A DNA stretch of 37,500 nt, from assembly GCA_963575745.1 (NCBI GenBank), contig CAUYUJ010018334.1, forward strand, positions 72,501 to 110,000. Reading direction: 5' to 3'. Each line of letters opens with the position of its first letter. The stretch's first letter is position 1. The notes below the pieces were generated by a model. The model was not told the DNA's origin. It worked only from the letters and a program-made list of their open reading frames with translations, and did no database searches. Below, one piece after another: positions 1 to 9,189 of the stretch. This DNA is from Prorocentrum cordatum (Eukaryota > Sar > Dinophyceae > Prorocentrales > Prorocentraceae). The translations under genes were made by a program, and so were the position numbers.

Positions 1-213
1 AGGAGGAGGAGAGGAGGAGGAGGAGGAGGAGGAGGAGGAGGAGGAGGAGGAGGAGGAGGAGGAGGAGGAGAAGGAGGAGGAGGAGAGGAGAGAGGAGAGA
101 GGAGAGAGGAGAAGAAGGAGGAGGAGGAGGGGGAGGAAGAGGAGGAGCAGGAGGAGGAGGAGGAGGAGGAGGAGGAGGAGGAGGAGGAGGAGGAGGAGGA
201 GGAGGAGGAGGGA
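1..213. repeat. (AGG)n polypurine array
   Basis: Nearly pure AGG/GGA triplets with occasional GAG, AGA and GC interruptions, running off the left edge of the window. No gene is supported: all frames translate to homopolymers. Such a purine-only strand can adopt triplex or G-rich structures (general knowledge). Confidence 0.97.
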
Positions 214-361
214 GGAAGACCAAACGTTGAGGCAGGCACAGACGTGGAGGCGGGGGCTCCCGGCTCGGCCGCCCGGGAGGTCTGGGCCGCAGAGCGCGGC
301 CCGCAGCGGACGTCCCTGGGGCCTGGCCGTGCCCCGCCCCGCTTGACACGGGCCTTTGCTA

Positions 362-556
362 CAGAGGGCTTCGTGCCCAGACCTCCTCGCTTTGGGAACA
401 AGTCGGGACGAAAGGTTTCTCGCTATCTTCGGCCTCCAGGGGGCCTCGGCCGGGGCCTCGGGGCCGTCAGAGGAACGGTTCAGGAGGAGAGACCGGTCCC
501 GGGGAAGGGGTCCAGACCTCTGGGGGTCGGCTTTGTGAACAATCACGACGTCGGGG
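362..556 (-). repeat. ~195-bp dispersed repeat, copy 1
   Basis: Read on the minus strand, this copy starts CCCCCGACGTCGTGATTGTT, continues through the core CCAGAGGTCTGGACCCC and CGGGACCGGT, then GACGGCCCCGAGGCC and CTGGAGGCCGAA, and ends at AGGTCTGGGCA. The same order of blocks is seen at 2610-2803 and 5408-5574, and in decayed form at 2176-2320. No open frame is shared by the copies and no tRNA-like A/B boxes were seen, so a non-autonomous element such as a SINE or MITE is possible but not shown. Confidence 0.85.
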
Positions 557-2175
557 GGCTTCGTGCGCGAGCTACCCGCGACAAGGTCCCCCACCAGCTC
601 CCGCCCCGTGTCCTCCCGCAAGGCGAAGCCGGACGACGCATCAGTTATCGTGCAGGCTCCTGTCCGAAGGCCTCTTCCTGTCCGAGTGGTCTGCGCCAGC
701 AGTCACCAGAGGTACGGGGCCACACAGGGCCGCCTACGATCCGATCCGATGCGAGTCGATTCGCCGGCAGAGGACACGATGCCGATTCGATTCAGTGCCG
801 ATCGATTCCCCGGCATGGCCGGAGCCGGCCGGAGCCAGGCGCGGCGACCCGATGTCGGTTAGATCCAGGACGATTCGTTGGCGATCCGACTGTGCGATTC
901 GATGCAGCTCTGGCCTGCCACACTGGCCTCCGGCTTCAGGACCTCTAACTCCGTCGAGCCTTTCCTCCTAGCATGGTCCAGGCATCCGGCCCCTCGGACC
1001 CGCAGGCACTGCACTTCCGCAGCCAGCCGGTGGACGGCCTCCTCGCCGTGTCGTCGACCTGGCGGCCTGCTGCCACAGCACGAGAGGGATAGCACACGCC
1101 ACGATACGCCACGGCTCTGGGGCAGCCCCTGCCCAGGGCCCTGTTCTTGCAGGCCGCAAGGCCCTTCAGTACAATGCCAAGGCATAACCTGGTGTCCCCG
1201 AGGCGCGCTTGCCCCCCGCCTTTCGTTCCAGAAGCCTGCAGGTCGACTCACGAAGAGCCTTCGTGCGAAGCACTTGCGAGGTGAGGGAAATTGGAAAAGG
1301 GGGGGCAAGGTCGTCGATCGCCCCAACGGCGAATGCATCCCCCACCCCCGACGGGCCAACGACAACCGCATGGCCCCCAAGGGCCCACAAACCGACGGTC
1401 AGCTAGGGCAGCTCCCACTGAAGGCCACTTCCCAAGCCTCCCGCAGAGACGCCCAGGAACGAGCGTACGCGGTTGCGGCAGAGCAGCCGTGCCGAACCAC
1501 GTGGGATCGCCCTCCAGGCGTAGCAGGGAAAACAGGGACCGCTCACCTGAGACTGGCCGAGCTCATTGTACAGCATTCCGCGAACCTCACACCCGTACTG
1601 TAAGGCGAGATCAACCCCCCTGCCACGAACACCTTTCGGGCCCGACTGCCCAGGGCCGCCTCTGACGGTTGGGGCGAGCAACGCGCCTAGCGGCTCTTGG
1701 TCTAAGCTTTGGCCTTCGCATTGCTGACCACCAGTTGCTCCCCAGAAGGACCTAGAGGTAAGGTAAAGCGGTTATCATGCATGCTCGGATTCATCAAGTT
1801 TTCTTACCAGTGCCAGAGCGCACGGCAGTGCCAATGGAGCGAGGGATGTTGATGATGCCTAGACATCTCGAGGACTTGCAGCAGTACTTGGAGGAATACG
1901 ATTGCCTCGCCTTCACATTAATGCCCATCTCAGTGACCGATCGACTATACGACGCCGTCGTGATCAGAGGCGCACCAGAGGGAATGCCGCGACAAGCACA
2001 CGGCGAAACACGAAGATGGGGAAGCGGAACGGAAGGCCAGGAATATGGAGACAGGCGCAGGCGAGGAGACAAGCTCGGCTGGGCACGAGGATAGGCATTG
2101 CCGAGGAAGGCGGAGCAGTTTCCTCAAGCAGACCATTTGCCTCCCCCCCTCTCCGCCGCTGCCTGCCACACACCT
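557..2175. other. GC-rich stretch without a recognisable gene
   Basis: Several frames stay open because of base composition. 730-905 is rich in degenerate GATTCG/CGATCC motifs. A minus-strand frame 1681-1166 is open with one stop at about 1404, and a plus-strand ORF at 1777-2094 (105 aa, local sequence LEDLQQYLEEYDCLAF) looks slightly more protein-like than its neighbours, but neither resembles a family I know. I would not call either a gene without transcript evidence. Confidence 0.5.
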
Positions 2176-2320
2176 CCGATGTCGTCCTCGCAGCGTGTAT
2201 CCCCAGAGGTCTAGACCACTCCCCCAGCGCCCTGAGTTGTTCTTCGACGGGCCTGGGGCCCGTGGCGAGGACGACGCGAGGAGGTCTGGGTCTGCCGCAG
2301 GCTGCTGCCCACGCCTGGTG
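2176..2320 (+). repeat. ~195-bp dispersed repeat, decayed copy 2
   Basis: This copy keeps the block order of the family in diverged form: CGATGTCGTCCTCGCAGCG, CCCCAGAGGTCTAGACCAC, TTCGACGGGCCTGGGGCC and GAGGTCTGGGTCTGC. The inner part that contains CTGGAGGCCGAA in the other copies is shortened. It lies about 430 bp from copy 3 in the same orientation, which could reflect local duplication followed by decay. Confidence 0.65.
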
Positions 2321-2609
2321 CGCGGCCCGCAGCCAAGCATCCTGGGCGCGGCCTCTGCCCAGCGCGCCCCAGGCGTTGGGCCTTTCTTTGCGTGCTCGTG
2401 TCACGACGCGGTGCGCCTTGCCCGGTGAGTGCGCTCTGCCTCCCCCCCGTTCCTTCCCGCGGCCGCCCGCCGGCCTCCTCTCCCGCTCGTGGCCGCCGCA
2501 CAGTTCGCGCCTGCCCACTCCCGGCCCGCTCGAGCGCGCGTGCTGACTGCCTCTGCCGCGCTGCGCCGTAAACGTTGCTGCACGACGCGAAGAGGTAGGG
2601 GCCCCCGGA

Positions 2610-2803
2610 CTCCCGACGTCGTGCTTTCTTCACAGCGTCGACCCCCAGAGGTCTGGACCCCTTCCCCGGGACCGGTCTTTCATCCTGGCTCGTTTCTCGA
2701 CGGCCCCGAGGCCCGGTAGGGCCCCTGGAGGCCGAAAGCAGGGAAAAGCTTCCCCGTCGTGACGACTTGCTGTGCACAGCGCGAGGGGGGTCTGAGTCTG
2801 CTG
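2610..2803 (+). repeat. ~195-bp dispersed repeat, copy 3
   Basis: This copy has the full block order: CCCGACGTCGTGCTTTCTTC, CCAGAGGTCTGGACCCC, CGGGACCGGT, GACGGCCCCGAGGCC, CTGGAGGCCGAA, CGTCGTGACGACTTG and GGTCTGAGTCTGC. It is the best partner for reconstructing the family together with copies 1 and 4. Confidence 0.85.
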
Positions 2804-2965
2804 CTGCCTGCTGCCGCTGCGGAGCGGGCTCCGGCGGGCCCCCCGCCGCGCCCCGTGCCCGGCTGCCGCAGGAGAGGTGCAGCAGTGCCTGCAGCTGCGC
2901 TTCCGCCCAGCTGGCCCGCGCGAGGGAGGGGGGGCGCCTCGCGGTGGGCTGGGCCGCGCGCCGCG

Positions 2966-3150
2966 GAGGAGGAGGAGGAGGAGGAGGAGGAGGAGGAGGA
3001 GGAGGAGGAGGAGGAGGAGGAGGAGGAGGAGGAGGAGGAGGAGGAGGAGGAGGAGGAGGGAGGAGGGAGGAGGGAGGAAGAGGAAGAGGAGGAAGAGGAG
3101 GAGGAGGAGGAGGGAGGGGGGAGGAGGGAGAAGGGAGGGAGGAAGGCACA
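2966..3150. repeat. (GGA)n array with degenerate right flank
   Basis: A perfect (GGA)n tract runs from about 2966 to 3058, followed by GGGAGG- and GAAGAG-type imperfect purine repeats to about 3150. The long overlapping ORFs here are poly-Glu, poly-Arg or poly-Gly on the plus strand and poly-Pro, poly-Leu or poly-Ser on the minus strand. They are rejected as genes. Confidence 0.95.
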
Positions 3151-4533
3151 GACAAGGGACAAGGACGAGGAGCCACGAGTCTGGAGGAGGAGCAATCGGG
3201 GGAGGAATCCCCCCCCTCCTCTTGGAGAAGGGGGAGGGGGGGGGACGGCACGAAGGCGGAAGCAAGCAACAGAGCGGGAGAGAAGTTTCACGGCAAGAGC
3301 ACCACCAGCAGGGCAGGCCGTGCAGGGAGCGGCACGAGAGGGACGAGCGAAAGACCAAGCAGCACGCAGGAGGGAGTAAAGGACGGACGACGGAGGGAAC
3401 CGGAAGCAGTCAACGCAACATTTGTTGAGGGACGAAGATGCCATTTTCTGCAACAGTGTTCCCCAGGCCATCTACACGGGGCACGGCAGAGCGGGGAGCG
3501 GTTCCCTCGATCTTCGCCCTCTGCGCACGTGTCTCGGGGAGCATGTTGGACCGCAGGTGGCGTTCCAGTGGCTGGCCTTGGCACCACCCCCTTCATTTTA
3601 GTCCCAGTTGCTGTACTATCCGCCACGGAATCCACATGGGGTCCTGTACTCCATAGGGCCAAGCCCCGCGCACTCGCATGTAGTAGTCGAAGCGCGCGTC
3701 TCGCGCGAAATCTGTGCTTTGCGGTGCAGCACGCACGGCGTGGAGACGCGCAATGGGAGGCGTGCGAGGTAGGGGATGGAGGGAGGGAGGCGCGGCGAGG
3801 AGACGTAATCAGCAGGGGCGGAGGGGAGCGAAGGAGGGCTCGAGGGCGTTGTTGTCTCAAGGGCGCCCCAGAAAGTGCCCTGCCTCCGGCGCAGCTCGCC
3901 CTCGACGGTGGCCAGCGGCAGCCACGTGGCAGGCGGGTCCGGAGGCGGAAGCTGGCGGGAGGTCGGTGGAGGGCGACGGAAGGAACGGTGGGACGGGGGG
4001 CGTCGTGTGATCCAGGGGTTCGGAGTCGGGCGTCTGAGTAGTCGGGTCCTTTAGTTTTGTTTTCTTCAAAACGCTGGGGGCGTTTTGTTGTTCTTCTCCG
4101 TTTTCCACTTTTGGGGTTGCGAGCAACAAAAACGGAAACAAAACGGCAGCCCAACACGAATTGAAAACGTCGCGCTCGAGCTAAAATCGAGACGAACACG
4201 GAGTGCCAACAGGGGGGACGACATTGGAGTCGGGCCCCCCACCGCCCTCCTGCCTCCCCTGCCTCGTGCCCCCGCTCCGGGCCCGCGGCGGCCCCTCGGC
4301 AGGCAGAGGGCGGGAGGGTTCCCGGTGGTGGCTGCTGGCTGGAGCGCCTGGCCTCTCCCCCCCCCGCTGCCTCTTGGCGTGCCGTGCGTCCCTGATCGGG
4401 TACAGCTGCAGGGCCCCATGGCAAGGTCGGGCCGGAGACGAACGGGGGGGATGGGGAAAGGGGGGGGGGGACGAAATCTGCTGCCTGCAGCTGGTTTCGG
4501 CCCCACCGAGGGGTCCACTCCTCGACGCATGGC
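3151..4533. other. GC-rich stretch without a recognisable gene
   Basis: Includes G and C homopolymer runs (3209-3245, 4448-4470) and a T/A-rich patch at 4050-4145 with short complementary words (CGTTTTGTT at 4080 against AACAAAACG near 4136). No protein motif, splice structure or RNA gene could be supported. Confidence 0.5.
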
Positions 4534-4583
4534 CGCCTCCCGGCGCCGGGAGGCGCCAGGAAAATCAGCTACGTGAGCTGATT
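4534..4583. repeat. Two adjacent perfect palindromes
   Basis: Positions 4534-4555 are a 22-bp perfect palindrome centred on GGCGCC (arms CGCCTCCCGGC). Eight bases further, AATCAGCT (4563-4570) and AGCTGATT (4576-4583) form an 8-bp stem around a 5-nt ACGTG loop. Both could extrude as hairpins. There is no flanking gene to suggest a terminator or operator role. Confidence 0.8.
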
Positions 4584-4675
4584 CTCACCCCCCCTTTGCT
4601 ATCCCCCCCTTTCGCCCGGCCCGGTAAGGGGACCCGGTTAGCAGTAAGGCCCCGGGGCCTTTGAATTGGCCAGAA

Positions 4676-4806
4676 TCACTAAACCAGGTCTGCTGTAGCT
4701 GGTGTTTTTCGGGTGACGGCAGTTCTGGTCAGTGGAACGGGGCGGGGGGGCCTCCCCCGGTAATTACACATCACTAAACCAGGTTTCACTAAACCAAGTT
4801 CTGCCA
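4676..4806 (+). repeat. Short sequence related to the MITE inner end
   Basis: TCACTAAACCAGG occurs at about 4677 and again at about 4772, followed by TTTCACTAAACCAAGTTCTG. The second block resembles positions 12714-12752 inside the MITE at 12585-12756 (TCACCAAACCACG, TTTTACTAAA, GGTTCTGTCC). I infer a remnant of the same non-autonomous family. No terminal inverted repeats were resolved here. Confidence 0.45.
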
Positions 4807-5407
4807 ACGCCCGATCTGAGCTGGCAACGGGCTCCTGCTGCTGGGGCCTCGAGCTTCCTCTGCCAGGGCGTCCCTGCCCGCCCGCCCTGCAGGTGCCGGC
4901 TCCCGCTGGTCTGCAGCCAGCCCGCATACGTAGCAAGGATGGGCAGCTTCCCAACGTTACCCCTAGGCATTCTTCCCCTGCGGCCCATCCTCGGCCGCTT
5001 CGCTGGCCGCGCCCCGCTGGCAAAGTGTCGACATACATGGCCGTCCGAGGCCCTTGCATCTTTATCGTGCGTCCTTCTTATACGGGTCGACAGTATGGAC
5101 CAAGAGTGAACGGTTTCGTACGTGTGTTCTCCTTGGGAAGACCGGTACGATTGCACCGCGTGCCCCCGGCGCGAGAACCCAAGACACAGTCGAAGCGCAG
5201 ACAGGAGGGCAGTGGAGCCTAAAGGTCCCCAAGATGGCCTCCAGAGGGCCCCCCACGACCATCCCAAAAAGTCCCGAACAATCCCAGAAGGCCCACCGGA
5301 CGGCCACGAAGATGGCCCAATTCGGCCACACGCCAGCCCAAGAGGGTCCCGAGAAGGCACACACAGGACACCCCGTCAAGAAGACCAGGTCACCAGGAGA
5401 GCCCCCC
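4807..5407. other. No gene recognised
   Basis: A GC-rich stretch (4807-5060) is followed by a CCCAAGAGGGTCCC-like low-order repetitive segment (5220-5400) that resembles the reverse complement of the GGGGGCCTCTT minisatellite at 8150-8540. Open frames show no family similarity I can name. Confidence 0.5.
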
Positions 5408-5574
5408 CAGACCCCTGACGTGATTTTTTTCACAACGTCGACCCCAGAGGTCTGGACCCCTTCCCCGGGACCGGTGTTTCATCCCGAGTCGTTTTCTGAC
5501 GTTCCCACACGGAGGCCGAAAAGTGCGACAAACCTCCCGCCGTGATGATTTTTGAGGGGGGGTCTGGGCATGCT
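5408..5574 (+). repeat. ~195-bp dispersed repeat, copy 4
   Basis: This copy has the family blocks CCTGACGTGATTTTTTTCAC, CCAGAGGTCTGGACCCC, CGGGACCGGT, TTTCTGACG, GGAGGCCGAAAA and GGTCTGGGCATGC. The central GACGGCCCCGAGGCC segment of copies 1 and 3 is mostly missing here, so this copy is about 30 bp shorter. Confidence 0.85.
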
Positions 5575-5719
5575 CCTGCTTATGACCAGCCGGGGCCGCT
5601 CGGGGCTGGAAGGCGCGGCTGCCGTCGGCACCCCCGTCGGCGCCGCAGGGCACCTGCGGCGGTTGGGATAATTATCGTGTCGGGGCTCTCGCGGCGGCCG
5701 CGGGGTCGCCCCCCCGCAG

Positions 5720-5895
5720 CGGCGCCGCGCGGCAGCCGCCCTCCGGCGCGCGCCGAGGTGCGACGAGGCCCCTGGCTGCGAGGCCGTCGCCTTCAACGAC
5801 CTCTGCTGCATGCTCTACGAGGGGCGCTGCGACCCGGGCCTGTTGCGGACCGACGGGGGCCGGGCGGCCTACGCCGCGTGGCGCCGGGGCGGAGA
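5720..5895 (+). CDS. Possible exon of a Cys-rich (PAN/apple-like) protein
   Basis: In the frame with codons starting at 5759 the sequence reads CDEAPGCEAVAFNDLCCMLY followed by EGRC and about 18 further residues to AAYAAWR. The cysteines fall at codons 5759, 5777, 5804, 5807 and 5828. Alternating Cys with hydrophobic AVAFN and CMLY strands is reminiscent of PAN/apple-type domains, but the match is by eye only. Upstream, CCCCCCCGCAG ending at 5719 is a plausible acceptor. No clear donor is seen before the sequence degenerates into GCGC and AGG repeats at about 5920-6300, so this would be one exon of a fragmentary gene. GC-rich composition alone keeps all frames open here, so confidence is low. 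Confidence 0.25.
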
Positions 5896-6032
5896 TGGAC
5901 CAAAAGGGGCTCGCGCGCGCGCGCGCGCCGCGCGCGATCGCGGGGGTGTGGGGGCGGCAGCCTCTGCGCTGCCTGGGGGGGAGGGTTCTGGCGTGGGCTG
6001 TGGAGGCCAGGGTTGGAGCCAACGGGGTCGGG

Positions 6033-6300
6033 TGAGGAGGAGGAGGAGGAGGAGGAGGAGGAGGGGAGGAGGAGGAGGAGGAGGAGGAGCAGGAGAAGGA
6101 GCTGGAGGAGGAGGAGGAGGAGGAGGGAGGAGGAGGAGGAGGAGGAGGAGGAGGAGGGGAGCGGGAGGAGGAGCGGGAGGAGGAGGAGGAGGAGGAGGAG
6201 GAGGAGGAGGAGGAGGAGGAGGAGGAAGAGGAGGAGGAGAAGAGGAGGAGGAGGAGGAGGGTGAGAAGGAGGAGGAGGAGCAGGAGCAGGAGCAGGAGCA
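6033..6300. repeat. (AGG)n array with AGC interruptions
   Basis: Imperfect AGG/GGA triplets, ending in a short (AGGAGC)n run at 6277-6300. Overlapping ORFs are repeat translations. Confidence 0.95.
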
Positions 6301-6309
6301 TTATGCACA

Positions 6310-6412
6310 ATGAGGGGTAGGAGGATGCGGTAGGGCAAGCTAGGCGCGCTCGCGGCACGGGGTAGGAGGATGGGGTAGGAGGATGGTGTAGGAGGATGGA
6401 GTATGGCAAGCT
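6310..6412 (+). repeat. GTAGGAGGATG minisatellite
   Basis: The motif GGGGTAGGAGGATG (with variants) recurs about every 13-18 bp at 6314, 6360, 6374 and 6388. Two diverged copies of GGCAAGCT(A/T)GGC lie at 6334 and 6407. No coding role is seen. Confidence 0.7.
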
Positions 6413-6564
6413 TGGCATCGTCCTCCCCGCCCATCCCTTCCCATTTCGCTGGTTGTTTTGTTTCTCTATCCGCCCTCGGGTGTCATAGCAGACCTGGACC
6501 CCCCCAAAGTCAGTCCATCGTGTTTTGCGTGATCACAAAAGGGGAGCTGCCCACACATGTCAGG

Positions 6565-6690
6565 GGGAAGAGGAGGAGAAGGAGGAGGAGGAGAAGGAGG
6601 AGGCGGAGGAGGAGCAGGAGGAGGAGAGGAGGAGGAGGAACGGCAGCAGCAGGAGCAGGAGCAGGAGCAGGAGCAGGGCAGGGGGGGCAG
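6565..6690. repeat. (AGG)n / (AGGAGC)n array
   Basis: Purine triplets interrupted by CAG, GCG and AAG, with the hexamer AGGAGC repeated at 6650-6680. Confidence 0.93.
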
Positions 6691-7236
6691 GTGGACCAAG
6701 AGAGGGCGGAGAAGTGGGAAAGAACGGGGGCGATCATGACGAGGAGAGTCCTCGGCTCCAGAAGTGTGGTCCGCGCTGGGGCGAGGACGCCGCGACGGGA
6801 GCAAGGTGCCGACTCTCAAATGAGGCCCACGCAGCACCGGGACTACCACGCCGAGCAGACACAAGCGTTCCACCACTACTGAGCCGAGCATCCAGCAGGT
6901 CGCGTGGGCAGAAGAGTGCGTAATTGGCAACTCTTCGGGAAATGCAACAAGGACGACGGCGCGCGAGCGCTCCACGACTGTGAAGCGGAAGCCACAGCAC
7001 CCGATTGTTAAACACAAGCTGAACTGCTCGCAAGCTTGGAGCACAGGAAGGAGGGACGAGGTGGGAGGGAGGGAGGGGGACCACGGAGGAAATAGCACGC
7101 AGAAGCCATGGACAGACAAGGTCTCGGCTATACAAACTACAACTGTTAGGTAAGCGAGTGCACTGACAAAGCCCACTGCGGCCAGGGCCGGCCCCTCTTG
7201 CGGCGCGCAGACCAAGCTCTAATAATCCCGCTGTCG
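6691..7236. other. No gene recognised
   Basis: Mixed-composition sequence without a supported exon. It lies at the downstream (minus-strand) side of the LINE fragment at 7237-8140 and may contain its non-coding tail, but no boundary or tail repeat was identified. Confidence 0.45.
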
Positions 7237-8140
7237 TTAAAAGTAAGCGCTGTACAAACGAGCTTGCGTCATACGTAGCCATTTTGTTGTAAGTTTCTTC
7301 CGGCTATAAAGAAGCATTTGCGACAGCGGTTTCGCTGAGGCCTTCTGCAACACGCTCGCATTACTCACTCTGGACATGTCAGCCCATGGGATGCCTAAAC
7401 ACGCCTCAGACTCTTGCAGGGGAAGGCGTCCAGACGAGCACGATCCGCTCTTGGCAACCATAGAGGATCCAAGGAAAATATGACCTTGCTCAGGACCATG
7501 CTGACACATATTTGTTTTTCGTCTCCATCCAAGAGACGACCGTGATCCAAGTCGATCGAGTTGTTTGAATGTACTAGCTGCTTCTCCCAATCTTCTGGAC
7601 ACTTCAGTTGTAGCTCCCACATCACATGAAATCAAGCCTCCTCAGCATGTTGAGTCTCGCGCTGTCTTTAATTTGTGGAAATCTGCATTTGGATTGTTTA
7701 CCCTCCAGTTGAGCTGCAAGCCATACTGGTGCCCTTCTTCCGCGATTACGTTCAGCATGGCTTGCAGGTTCGCTTCGCACTGCGGTACTAGCAATGTCTT
7801 GTCCGCATATCGGATAGCGCGGGTTACCACAAATCCAGGTTCAGCTACAAGAGATAAGTAGTCGATCGCGTCGTGCAGCATGACCGTCTGCACTGCGATG
7901 GAAAAAAAACGGAGGCAGCGGACACCCCTGCGCGATCCCAGCGGTTTGTCTCCTCTCCGTAGAGCTTGGTCACGATGTCGCTGGGAAGGCCAAATCGTCG
8001 TAGGGCTTTGCGCATGACTTCCGGCTTAATCCAGTCAGCGGCTTTTGCCCGATCCAGCATCAGTACCAAAATGCACCTACTAATATTGATATGTGCGGCA
8101 TCTGTTATGCGTCTTAGAACATATCCCGCCACTGTGCCTG
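7237..8140 (-). pseudogene. Decayed LINE reverse-transcriptase fragment (second lineage)
   Basis: Minus-strand reading shows the middle and C-terminal parts of a non-LTR retrotransposon reverse transcriptase. In order: TVAGYVLRRITDAAH (about 8140-8095), motif A as ILVLMLDRAKAADW (normally LDWAKAFD), ALRRFGLPSDIV, then after a frameshift near 7900 the catalytic box RYADKTLLV (YADK at 7809-7798; the usual box is YADD or FADD). After another frameshift come SRRLGEAASTFKQLDRL, SKVIFSLDPLWL, RARLDAFPCKSLRR, SRVSNASVLQKASAKPLSQM and KKLTTKW. These are the thumb and connector motifs usual after LINE reverse transcriptases. The endonuclease and start are absent, at least two frameshifts are present and the second catalytic Asp is Lys. 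The wording of motif A differs from the element at 24517-29827, so this is a different lineage. The 5' side meets the GGGGGCCTCTT minisatellite at about 8150. Confidence 0.88.
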
Positions 8141-8149
8141 GGGTGTGGG

Positions 8150-8540
8150 TCAGAGTTCTTAGGGATGCCTCTTGGGGTCTCTTTGGGGCGCTCTCGGGGG
8201 CCTCTTGGGGGCAGTCTTGGGGCCTCTCGGGGGCCTCTTGGGAGCCTCCGGGGGGCCTCTTTGGGGGCCTCTCTGGGGGCCTCTTGGGGCATCTTAGGGG
8301 CCTCTTGGGAGCTTCTTGGGGGCCTCTTGAGGCCTCCTGGGGGGCCCTCGGGACCCTTGGGCTCGAAATGTTTTTCGGGCGCTCCATCTGGGCCCCCTCT
8401 GGGAGCCCTTGGGCGCCTCGTGGGCCGTTTCGGCACCCTCTTTTGGCCGTTTTGGGGCCCTCTCGGAGGCCTCTTGGAGGCGATCTTGGGGCGATCTTTG
8501 GGGGGCCTTGCTGCCGCCTGGGAGCGTCGGGAGCGTCGGG
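8150..8540 (+). repeat. GGGGGCCTCTT minisatellite
   Basis: GGGGGCCTCTTGG-type units of roughly 10-20 bp recur about 20 times with variants such as GGGAGCTTCTTGG, GGGGCATCTTAGG and GGGCGCTCTCGG. Strand-asymmetric G richness leaves long frames open on both strands (poly WGLLGAS or EAPKRP peptides); these are not genes. Similar units occur in inverted orientation at 33690-33775. Confidence 0.85.
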
Positions 8541-8764
8541 AAACACAACAAGCGAGAACGTCAAAACTTCGACGAAGCCGAAGGACGACCAGTGATTTTA
8601 ACCTCTTGGGACGAGGAGGATGGCAACACCGAGAGTGCGGGTCATAAACATAGTGTCAATAGTCCCGATGCGATTGAGAATGTAACAGCTCCTTCTACTC
8701 AGGGGAAGCGAGGCGCTACCGATGTGATTAATCGGATAGCTACCTTTGCGGGACATATTGAAAA
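8541..8764. other. No gene recognised
   Basis: A short spacer of moderate GC between the minisatellite and the GAT array, with GGGAGCGTCGGGAGCGTCGG tandem words at 8518-8540. No motif was identified. Confidence 0.4.
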
Positions 8765-8995
8765 GGGGGTGGCCAGTTGATGATGATGTTGCTGGGACGA
8801 AAATTAATACTATGATGATGATGCTGATAGTGATGATCATGATGATGATGCTACTGTGGATGATGCTGATGATGAGGATGAGGATGAGGATGAGGACAAT
8901 GATGAGGATGAGGATGAGGATGCTGATGACGATGATGATGAGGAGTAGGATGATGATGATGATGCTGCTGCTGATGATGATGATGACGATGTAAA
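8765..8995. repeat. Degenerate (GAT)n array
   Basis: GATGATGCTGAT-type triplets with frequent AGT, GAG, GCT and CTG variants; reading frames are poly-Asp or poly-Met. A longer, purer GAT array lies at 10942-11294. Confidence 0.9.
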
Positions 8996-9117
8996 CGATA
9001 ATGCAGGATAGTTCGAGGAACGAGGATGGGGGATGGGGAGGAGAGAGATGAGGACGAGGAGAAGAAGGACAGATGACGAGGAGAGGGATGGGGAGGGAGG
9101 AGGACAAGAAGGTGCAG

Positions 9118-9189
9118 GAGGATGAGGAGGAGCAGGAGGAGGAGGTGTAGGAGGAGGCGCAGGAGGTGCAGGAGGAGGAGGAGGAGAAG
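9118..9189. repeat. (AGG)n tract abutting module A
   Basis: Degenerate AGG triplets ending in AGGAGGAGAAG immediately before the shared sequence GACCAGTGTAAA of module A. The same junction type occurs at 16102/16103. Confidence 0.85.

Noticed and set aside
244-948. A 234-aa ORF at the left end.
   Set aside because: It crosses the dispersed repeat copy on the wrong strand, has no motif, and GC richness explains the openness.
7266-7287. CGTAGCCATTTTG, a 13-nt exact match to the core of the dinoflagellate spliced leader, on the plus strand.
   Set aside because: Only about 17 of 22 positions of the leader match, and the minus strand at this spot reads in frame with the LINE thumb region (KKLTTKWLRMTQ). 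It lies antisense to the fragment and at no element boundary, so coincidence is more likely.
8093-8647. ORFs of WGLLGAS-like and EAPKRP-like repeats on both strands.
   Set aside because: They are compositional products of the GGGGGCCTCTT minisatellite.
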